A stretch of DNA of 37,525 nucleotides from Candidatus Roizmanbacteria bacterium (GTDB lineage: Bacteria; Patescibacteriota; Microgenomatia; UBA1406), in contig JANLHL010000034.1 in NCBI GenBank assembly GCA_024654535.1, positions 1 through 37,525 on the forward strand. Reading direction: 5' to 3'. The translations under genes and the position numbers were made by a program. The notes below the pieces were generated by a model, which saw only the letters and a list, made by a program, of their open reading frames with translations, searched no databases and was not told the DNA's origin. Positions 27,405 to 34,851 of the stretch are shown here, piece after piece; the first letter of the stretch is position 1; each line of letters begins with the position of its first letter.

Positions 27405-28982
27405 ATGTCTGACGATCAAAAAAGAATTCTTGAAAAACAACTTTGGGCAGTTGCCAATGTACTTCGTGGCAAAATGAACGCCGATGAGTACAAAAATTAC
27501 ATTCTTGGCTTTATTTTCTACAAATATCTTTCGGAAAAACTAGCCCTATATATTGACGAAAAGCTTTTGGCTCGTGACAACTTCACTTTCTCGGATATTA
27601 AAGCAGACACCAAGCAAGGCAAAGCAACTTTGGAAGAAATAAAAAAAGCCTGCCTTGGGCACTTAGGCTTTTTCCTCAATCCGACAGACCTGTTTTCATA
27701 TCTAGTCAAAAAAGGTAATGGCGAGATCAAGAATCCACAAAATTTCATACTGGAGGACTTAAAAAACATTCTCAATGCAATTGAGCAAACTTCTATGGGT
27801 ACGGCTAGCGAAGACGACTTCAAAGGTCTTTTTGATGATGTTGATCTAACTTCCTCAAAACTTGGCAAATCCGAAAACAAGAAAAACGAGGTTATTGTTG
27901 AAGTGCTCACACTGTTATCTGCCATAGACTTTAAACTGGAGGACTCAAAAAGTGATCTGCTTGGAGATGCCTATGAGTACCTCATTGGTGAGTTTGCAGC
28001 GGGTGCAGGCAAGAAAGGTGGAGAGTTCTATACCCCTGCTCAAGTATCCAGGCTCCTTGCCCAGGTTGTCACCGAAGACAAAAAGCGAGTTAAATCAGTT
28101 TACGACCCGACCTGTGGCTCAGGTTCTCTTCTTCTTCGCGTTGGAGACTACACACAAGTTGTCGACTACTATGGTCAAGAACTAAACCAAACCACTTACA
28201 ACCTTGCCCGTATGAACATGATCCTTCATGGCGTACATTTCGACCACTTTAGCATTCGACAAGGAGATACTTTAGCCGATGATATGCACATAGACTTACA
28301 GGCACAAGCGATTGTTGCAAATCCTCCTTTTTCAGCTAAATGGAAAAGCGATAGCGATCCTCTCCTTGCAGCTGACGAACGTTTTTCTCAATACGGCAGA
28401 CTTGCTCCCAAAGGTGCCGCTGATTACGCTTTTGTTACCCACATGCTGTATCACTTGGCAGACAATGGTGTGATGGCAGTAGTTCTCCCGCATGGTGCTC
28501 TCTTTCGTTCTGGTGCTGAGGGGCAAATTCGCAAATACATTATAGAAAAGCAAAACTACCTGGACGCCGTAATTGGCTTGCCTGCCAACCTTTTCTATGG
28601 CACGTCAATTCCGGCTACTGTTTTAGTTTTCAAAAAATGCAGAGAAGAAGACCAAGACATTCTTTTTATTGATGCGTCAAAAGAGTTTGAAAAAGGAAAA
28701 AACCAAAACAGGCTCACAGATGAAAATATTGCCAAAATATTCAGTACCTACAAAGATCGTAAAGAACTAGAAAAATATTCCCACCTAGCAACTCTCGAAG
28801 AAATCCGTGAAAACGAATTCAATCTCAATATCCCGCGGTATGTAGATACGTTTGAAGAAGAAGTGCCGATTGATCTCAATGAAGTAACAGTGGAAATAAA
28901 GAAAATTGATAGTGATATGAAAATAATTACTGAAAAAATTAGAAAGTTTACAAAGGAGTTGGGAATTGAAGCTCCATTTTAA
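27405..28982 (+). CDS. hsdM: Type I restriction-modification DNA methyltransferase subunit M
   Basis: LRGKMNADEYKNYILGFIFYKYLSEK, GKKGGEFYTPAQVSRLLAQVV, YDPTCGSGSLLLRVGD, IVANPPFSAKW. Confidence 0.97.
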   Translation: MSDDQKRILEKQLWAVANVLRGKMNADEYKNYILGFIFYKYLSEKLALYIDEKLLARDNFTFSDIKADTKQGKATLEEIKKACLGHLGFFLNPTDLFSYLVKKGNGEIKNPQNFILEDLKNILNAIEQTSMGTASEDDFKGLFDDVDLTSSKLGKSENKKNEVIVEVLTLLSAIDFKLEDSKSDLLGDAYEYLIGEFAAGAGKKGGEFYTPAQVSRLLAQVVTEDKKRVKSVYDPTCGSGSLLLRVGDYTQVVDYYGQELNQTTYNLARMNMILHGVHFDHFSIRQGDTLADDMHIDLQAQAIVANPPFSAKWKSDSDPLLAADERFSQYGRLAPKGAADYAFVTHMLYHLADNGVMAVVLPHGALFRSGAEGQIRKYIIEKQNYLDAVIGLPANLFYGTSIPATVLVFKKCREEDQDILFIDASKEFEKGKNQNRLTDENIAKIFSTYKDRKELEKYSHLATLEEIRENEFNLNIPRYVDTFEEEVPIDLNEVTVEIKKIDSDMKIITEKIRKFTKELGIEAPF

Positions 28983-28988
28983 AAACTT

Positions 28989-29675
28989 ATGATTCAAACA
29001 ACGATAAAAGCTAATAAAGAGCAACGGCAAAAAATGCTAAACGTATTATTAAAGTTTGGAAGCAGGGAGAAGTCAAAGGCCATAATTAAATGCCTTCAAG
29101 AAATTGAAGGCTTATATCTTTCGGCATTAGTGCATCTTTCCAAGGCCTATGTTCTTTACCAGCCAACATCAGTTAAATATTTTAAAAACAACAAGGCAAC
29201 TCATTTTTGGAGCATAACGGCAAGCTCTCTCTATGACTCTGGAGTAATGTATGTATGCGGTCTTCTGGACAAAGATAAAAAAATTAATTACAAAAACCTA
29301 CGCAAATTGATATCAAATGTAGATCAACTGAAGAAGAAGCCTGGAAATACGCCAATTTTGTCAAAGAGTATCGAACCAGTCTATGAAAGATTAAAAGCAC
29401 ATAGAGATACGCAACTTGCTCATTACGAATACTCTAAAGGAGCTACTCATAACTGGGAAGACTCGATTATTTCAATGAACTTGATCCATAAATATATTGT
29501 TGATTTTCATGTAGCTTTTTTCGATACAGACTTCATATTAGAAAAACTCCGAGAAGAAACAGCGGATGAGTCGTTTAGGGTTTGCGGAACTATCGGAATT
29601 TTAGAGATCGAAAAGGATGTTAAAGAGGAAGTAATTAATTTTTTTGAAAAAGTTGAGGCAAAAATAAAATGGTAG
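28989..29675 (+). CDS. Putative HEPN (AbiU2-like) protein within the type I RM operon
   Basis: Helical 228 aa; ATHFWSITASSLYDSGVMYVCGLLDKDKKINYKNLRKLI...ERLKAHRDTQLAHYEYS with a Rx5H motif of HEPN type. Confidence 0.6.
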   Translation: MIQTTIKANKEQRQKMLNVLLKFGSREKSKAIIKCLQEIEGLYLSALVHLSKAYVLYQPTSVKYFKNNKATHFWSITASSLYDSGVMYVCGLLDKDKKINYKNLRKLISNVDQLKKKPGNTPILSKSIEPVYERLKAHRDTQLAHYEYSKGATHNWEDSIISMNLIHKYIVDFHVAFFDTDFILEKLREETADESFRVCGTIGILEIEKDVKEEVINFFEKVEAKIKW

Positions 29676-30907
29676 TAAATTTTTCACCAAAAACCACCTC
29701 AAGATTGCGCTTTCCTGAATTTAGTGGGGTGTGGGAGGAGAAAAAATTGGGAGAGATTGCGACATTCTTGAAAGGCAAAGGAATTTCAAAGGAAGATATT
29801 TCTATCAATGGCAAGAATAAATGCATTAGATATGGTGAGCTTTACACTCAATATAATGAGATTATTACAGAGGTAAAATCAAAAACAAATTTCTCAAGTT
29901 CGGGCGCTTTAGCAAGTGAGGAGAATGATGTGTTAATCCCCTCTTCAGGAGAAACCTCGCTTGATATTGCAACTACGTGTTGCGTAAAGGAAGCTGGGGT
30001 TTTGTTGGGTGGAGATTTAAATGTTATTCGTCTAAATAAGTATCAGAGTGGGGACTTCTTTTCCTATTATTTATCTAACGGGATCAATTTACGGATTGCC
30101 AAACTAGCACAAGGTAATTCTGTAGTTCACTTATACGCGTCGCATTTGAAAACATTAAAGATAAAATCACCAAGTCTGGATGAACAACAAAAAATCGCTT
30201 CACTCTTCATAGCTGTCGATGGTTGGATCTCAAACCTAAAAGCACAAGAAAAGTCTCTTGAGCGATACAAAAAAGGCATGATGCAAAAAATCTTTTCTCA
30301 ACAGACTCGATTCAAAGACGACAATGGCAAAGATTTTTCTAAGTGGGAGGAGAAAAAACTGGGAGAGATTGTGACATTCTTGAAAGGCAAAGGAATTTCA
30401 AAGGAAGATATTTCTATCAATGGCAAGAATAAATGCATTAGATATGGTGAACTTTATACTGAATACAACGAGCAAATTAAAGAAGTTGTTTCAAGGACTG
30501 ATGTTGATCTGAACACTTCCAAATTAAGTAAAGCCAATGATATTTTGATGCCAACTTCAGATGTCACCCCCTCTGGCTTGGCCACCGCAAGTGCATTGAA
30601 CGAATCTGGAATAATCCTTGGAGGAGACATACTTATTATCAGATCAAAATTTATTAACAACATATTTTTCTGTTATTGGATTAAAGCAAACAAAAAAGAA
30701 GTTATGAGATTAGTGAATGGGGTAACTGTTTACCACCTTTATGGATCCGATATGTCTAGACTGGAAATAAAGCTCCCAAAACCTGAAGAACAACAAAAAA
30801 TAGCCGATTTCTTGACCTCTCTTGACGACCTCATAAAATCCAAGCTAATAAAAATTTCCCAGGCCGAAAAGTGGAAAAAAGGGTTAATGCAAATGATGTT
30901 TGTATAG
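29669..30907 (+). CDS. hsdS: Type I restriction-modification specificity subunit S
   Basis: Two TRD halves: WEEKKLGEIATFLKGKGISKEDI...DEQQKIASLFIAVDGWISNLKAQEKSLERYKKGMMQKIFSQ and WEEKKLGEIVTFLKGKGISKEDI...EEQQKIADFLTSLDDLIKSKL. Confidence 0.96.
   Translation: MVVNFSPKTTSRLRFPEFSGVWEEKKLGEIATFLKGKGISKEDISINGKNKCIRYGELYTQYNEIITEVKSKTNFSSSGALASEENDVLIPSSGETSLDIATTCCVKEAGVLLGGDLNVIRLNKYQSGDFFSYYLSNGINLRIAKLAQGNSVVHLYASHLKTLKIKSPSLDEQQKIASLFIAVDGWISNLKAQEKSLERYKKGMMQKIFSQQTRFKDDNGKDFSKWEEKKLGEIVTFLKGKGISKEDISINGKNKCIRYGELYTEYNEQIKEVVSRTDVDLNTSKLSKANDILMPTSDVTPSGLATASALNESGIILGGDILIIRSKFINNIFFCYWIKANKKEVMRLVNGVTVYHLYGSDMSRLEIKLPKPEEQQKIADFLTSLDDLIKSKLIKISQAEKWKKGLMQMMFV
29731..29860 (+). repeat. 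Direct repeat copy 1 (TRD1 start) within hsdS
   Basis: Near-identical to 30343-30472; 78-bp identical core 29761-29838. Confidence 0.92.
30343..30472 (+). repeat. Direct repeat copy 2 (TRD2 start) within hsdS
   Basis: Offset of exactly 612 nt (204 codons) from copy 1; identical core 30373-30450. Confidence 0.92.
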
Positions 30908-30913
30908 GAATTT

Positions 30914-31852
30914 ATGAAAACTCTACTAATCAGAAAAGTTACAGCAGACGTAAAGAACGGGGTCAAAGATTGTTTGATGAACCTGTTGTACAGAAAACAG
31001 GATCTTTTAGATTTTTTTAAATCTTCAAATTTGACGCAAAGTGATCTGAGAGATGTAGATGTTAACGATACAAAATCGAGAATGATTGATGTGATGTTTC
31101 TAAATTTGTCAAAACGTTCTGATAACGGTGCTACGCAGTTTAAGTCAGTAATTGAAAACATTGTAGACTGGACAGATTTTGGTTCACATTGGTTCCAAAA
31201 TGGTAGCCTTGATCCTAAAGAAGCAAAAACAAGTATAGAAAGATTGAAAAAAATTCTTGGGGAAAAAACAGAAAAAGATCTTGAAATTCAGGAAATTAAA
31301 GAAAGACAGCTTAGGCTTAAGAAACAACAGGATAAAAAATTAGCATTTCAATCACTGAACAATGATTTTGTTGAATTGTGTAAAATGGCGGAGCATACTC
31401 AAAAACGTGGGTATAAACTTGAGAAATTACTTGTGGCTCTCTTTGATTATTTTGACATTGAAGTCTATAAATCTTTTAAACTACTGGGTGAGCAAATAGA
31501 TGGAAGCTTCAAATTTGATGGACAAAATTACACTTTTGAAGCGAAGTGGCAAGATCAAGTGTCGGCAGTCAATTCTCTATATGCATTCACTATGAAGATT
31601 GAGACAAACAATCTTTATCCTAGAGGAATATTTCTTTCTATTAACGGCTACTCCAGTGAGGCAGTAGAAATAATTACAAAGAACAAAAAACCAAATTTAC
31701 TCTTGTTTGATTCGCTTGATTTGATTGCAGTCCTTGAGGAAAGAATTTCTTTATCGGACTTGTTGCATCACAAAATTAGATATGCACAATCTAAGGGTGG
31801 AAATATTTATATAAACGCAAGTAAGTTATTAGAAGGAAAAATGTATGAGTAG
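30914..31852 (+). CDS. Restriction-endonuclease-like (Mrr/PD-(D/E)XK) protein in the RM operon
   Basis: KRGYKLEKLLVALFDYFDIEVYKSFKLLGEQIDGSFKFDGQNYTFEAKWQ: D-x(n)-ExK arrangement; distinct helical N-terminal domain. Confidence 0.7.
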   Translation: MKTLLIRKVTADVKNGVKDCLMNLLYRKQDLLDFFKSSNLTQSDLRDVDVNDTKSRMIDVMFLNLSKRSDNGATQFKSVIENIVDWTDFGSHWFQNGSLDPKEAKTSIERLKKILGEKTEKDLEIQEIKERQLRLKKQQDKKLAFQSLNNDFVELCKMAEHTQKRGYKLEKLLVALFDYFDIEVYKSFKLLGEQIDGSFKFDGQNYTFEAKWQDQVSAVNSLYAFTMKIETNNLYPRGIFLSINGYSSEAVEIITKNKKPNLLLFDSLDLIAVLEERISLSDLLHHKIRYAQSKGGNIYINASKLLEGKMYE

Positions 31853-31870
31853 TTTTACTTTAAATATCAC

Positions 31871-34669
31871 ATGACCACACAATCTGAACTACAACTAGAA
31901 AATGAACTCATCGAACAGCTTAATCGGTTGGGGTTTGCGAGTGTTACCATCCCCGACAGCGATGCTTTGGTTGCCAACTTGAGGATTCAGCTTGAAAAGT
32001 TTAACCAGACACAGTTTTCAAACAACGAGTTTGCGAAGATCTTAAATCATCTCAACAAAGGTGATAGATTCCAAAAAGCCAAGACTCTGCGGGATAGATT
32101 TTTGCTTAATTGCGACGACGACACCACAAAATATATCCGTTTTTTTAACATGGACAAGTGGTGTAAGAACGAATACCAGGTTACTCACCAAATTACCCAG
32201 ACGGAACATTACAAAAATCGTTATGACGTAACACTTCTGATTAACGGTTTACCGCTGGTGCAGATTGAACTAAAACGTCGTGGCATGGAAATGAAAGAAG
32301 CGTTTAACCAGATAAGCCGCTATCACAGGCATTCATTTACCGGCACGCTCTTTGAGTATATCCAGATATTTGTAATCAGCAATGGAGTGAATACCAAATA
32401 CTTTGCCAATAACCCCATGCAGACATTTGAGCAAACCTTTTTCTGGACAGATCGTGAAAACCGAAAAGTCACACAGCTCTCTGATTTTGCAGAAGTTTTC
32501 CTGGAAAAATGCAGCATATCGGAAATGATAGCCGAGTACACAGTACTCGCCGAGTCACAAATGATCCCTATGGTCTTGCGCCCGTATCAATACTATGCAG
32601 TCAAAGCCATAGAAAAGCGCGTGCGCGAATCAAACAAAAACGGCTACATTTGGCACACCACCGGATCTGGTAAAACCCTCACTTCATTCAAAGCCAGCCA
32701 AGTACTTTCACTCATACCAGAAGTAAAAAAAGTGTTGTTTGTAGTAGACAGAAAAGATTTGGATATTCAAACCACAAGGGAATTTAATTCGTTCTCTGAT
32801 GGGTCTGTGGATGGCACTGATAATACCCATCACTTGGTCAAGCAACTCAAAGACCCAAAACGAAAACTCATTGTCACCACTATTCAAAAGCTCGATATCG
32901 CAATCGGCAGAGAGTCGTATCTAAGACAATTCGAGTATCTAAAAGATCAAAAAGTAGTTGTTATTTTTGACGAATGCCACCGCAGTCAGTTCGGGCTAAC
33001 CCATGCTCGGATCAAGGCATTCTTTGAGAAAGCACAGTTATTTGGATTTACAGGCACGCCGATTTTCGCTGACAATAGTGTAGGTGGCGTTACGACTGCC
33101 GACGTGTTTGGCAAGTGCTTACATAAATACATTATCACCCACGCAATCGATGACAATAATGTGCTTGGTTTTGCGGTGGAGTATGTGGGTAGATATAAAC
33201 AGAAAGATCGTGACACTTTGGACGCGGACATTTTTGCCGATGCATTGGTTGAGGGGATTGACACACGGGAAGTCCTTGAAAGTGAGGATCGCTTGAACAA
33301 GATTGCCGATTATGTGTTGGTAGATTGGAAGCGCAAAACCAAAAAAGGAAAGTTTAATGCTATTTTTGCCACAACCAGTATTGAAGTGCTTAAAAAGTAC
33401 TACACATTATTTAAAAAGAAAAAACCAGACGACTTTAAAATCGCGACTATATTTACCTATCGAGCTAATGAGGACGACTCTTCTGATATGCTCGATGTAG
33501 ACGTATTTGCAGGTGAGGGAACTGCGGGAAACAAGCACTCGCGGGATTTTCTGGAAGATTGTATCAAAGACTATAACGGTCTTTATGGCACAAATTACTC
33601 GACTGATCGGTTTTACGACTATTACCGCAATCTCCAACAGCGCATAAAAGACAAACAGGTAGACCTTGTTTTGGTGGTCAATATGTTTTTAACAGGGTTT
33701 GATAGTCCCAGACTTAATACATTGTATGTAGATAAAAACCTGAGATATCACGGATTGATACAGGCATACTCGAGAACCAACAGACTACTAAACTCTGATA
33801 AGCCACACGGCAATATTATTTCTTTTAGAAATTTAAAACTAGCTACAGATAAGGCTCTCGCCCTTTTTGGTGATGAAAATGCTAAAGAGATAGTCTTCAA
33901 AAAACCATACGAAGAGCAGAAGAAAGATTTTGAAAATAAACTTGCCGAGCTTCGCAAGAAAGTGCCGACAGTCGAAGCTATAGACGCTTTGCAGGGCGAT
34001 GAGGAAAAAGCAGTGTTTGTGAAAACATTCCGAGATTTACTCAGGATTAAATCATCGCTTGAGACTTTTGCCGAATTTTCCTTTCAAGATTTAGGCATAT
34101 CAGAGCAAGAGTTTTACGATTACCAAAGCAAGTATTTGGATATCCATGAGGAGCGCAAAAATCACGACCCCGATGCAGAATCTATACTTGATCAAATTGA
34201 CTTTGAACTGGAACTAACAATTCGTGATGTTATTGATTTTGACTATATTATTCGCCTCATTGCAGGACTTAAGAATATCAGTTCAACCGCAGTACGCGAA
34301 AAGAAGACCGAGGAAATTTTGAAGCTTTTTGACCGCGATGTAAAACTGCGTAAAAAGAAAGATTTGATTAGAAAATTTATTGAGGAGAACTTGCCAAGGA
34401 TTAGTAAGTCAGATGACGTAGAGAAAGCATTTGGAGAATTTTGGGCAAGTGAACGGTCTCTTGCTTTGAAAGAGATAGCCCAAGCAGAGAGTATCCCGCT
34501 TGAAAAGTTTGAAAAGATTATTGGTGAATATGTTTATACACAGAGACTTCCCCACGGAGAAGATATTGTAGAAATGTTGCCTCAGAGACCAAAAATTATG
34601 GAGAGACAAGGCATTATAGACCGTGTAAGAAATGCAATTGAGAGTATAGTTGATAAGTTTGAGTGGTAG
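31871..34669 (+). CDS. hsdR: Type I restriction endonuclease subunit R
   Basis: NGLPLVQIELKRRG (nuclease), GYIWHTTGSGKTLTSFKAS (Walker A), VVIFDECHRSQFG (DEAH), LFGFTGTPIF, MFLTGFDSPRLNTLYVDKNLRYHGLIQAYSRTNR. Confidence 0.97.
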   Translation: MTTQSELQLENELIEQLNRLGFASVTIPDSDALVANLRIQLEKFNQTQFSNNEFAKILNHLNKGDRFQKAKTLRDRFLLNCDDDTTKYIRFFNMDKWCKNEYQVTHQITQTEHYKNRYDVTLLINGLPLVQIELKRRGMEMKEAFNQISRYHRHSFTGTLFEYIQIFVISNGVNTKYFANNPMQTFEQTFFWTDRENRKVTQLSDFAEVFLEKCSISEMIAEYTVLAESQMIPMVLRPYQYYAVKAIEKRVRESNKNGYIWHTTGSGKTLTSFKASQVLSLIPEVKKVLFVVDRKDLDIQTTREFNSFSDGSVDGTDNTHHLVKQLKDPKRKLIVTTIQKLDIAIGRESYLRQFEYLKDQKVVVIFDECHRSQFGLTHARIKAFFEKAQLFGFTGTPIFADNSVGGVTTADVFGKCLHKYIITHAIDDNNVLGFAVEYVGRYKQKDRDTLDADIFADALVEGIDTREVLESEDRLNKIADYVLVDWKRKTKKGKFNAIFATTSIEVLKKYYTLFKKKKPDDFKIATIFTYRANEDDSSDMLDVDVFAGEGTAGNKHSRDFLEDCIKDYNGLYGTNYSTDRFYDYYRNLQQRIKDKQVDLVLVVNMFLTGFDSPRLNTLYVDKNLRYHGLIQAYSRTNRLLNSDKPHGNIISFRNLKLATDKALALFGDENAKEIVFKKPYEEQKKDFENKLAELRKKVPTVEAIDALQGDEEKAVFVKTFRDLLRIKSSLETFAEFSFQDLGISEQEFYDYQSKYLDIHEERKNHDPDAESILDQIDFELELTIRDVIDFDYIIRLIAGLKNISSTAVREKKTEEILKLFDRDVKLRKKKDLIRKFIEENLPRISKSDDVEKAFGEFWASERSLALKEIAQAESIPLEKFEKIIGEYVYTQRLPHGEDIVEMLPQRPKIMERQGIIDRVRNAIESIVDKFEW

Positions 34670-34674
34670 TCGGC

Positions 34675-34851
34675 TCACTGTGCAGCAGTTGTGGAGGATC
34701 GATTATGTATCAAATATAATATTTTCCTTGGCTTTATTGAAGATCGAAGTTTCTTATTCACCAGGCAGTAAGCAAGGATGATAATAATCCAAGCTACGAG
34801 TGCTTTCTCTCTGCCATTGAATGTATCGACTACAGTCCATATTTGAATCAT
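34675..34851 (-). CDS. 58-aa single-TM microprotein, translationally coupled to the 791-aa gene
   Basis: Manual translation: MIQIWTVVDTFNGREKALVAWIIIILAYCLVNKKLRSSIKPRKILYLIHNRSSTTAAQ*; ATGA overlap (34851-34848) with the upstream stop codon. Absent from the ORF track. Confidence 0.6.
   Translation of the reverse strand: MIQIWTVVDTFNGREKALVAWIIIILAYCLVNKKLRSSIKPRKILYLIHNRSSTTAAQ

Noticed and set aside
33084-33296. Small plus-strand ORF in an alternate frame of hsdR
   Set aside because: hsdR frame is strongly supported through this segment; overlapping frame lacks features.
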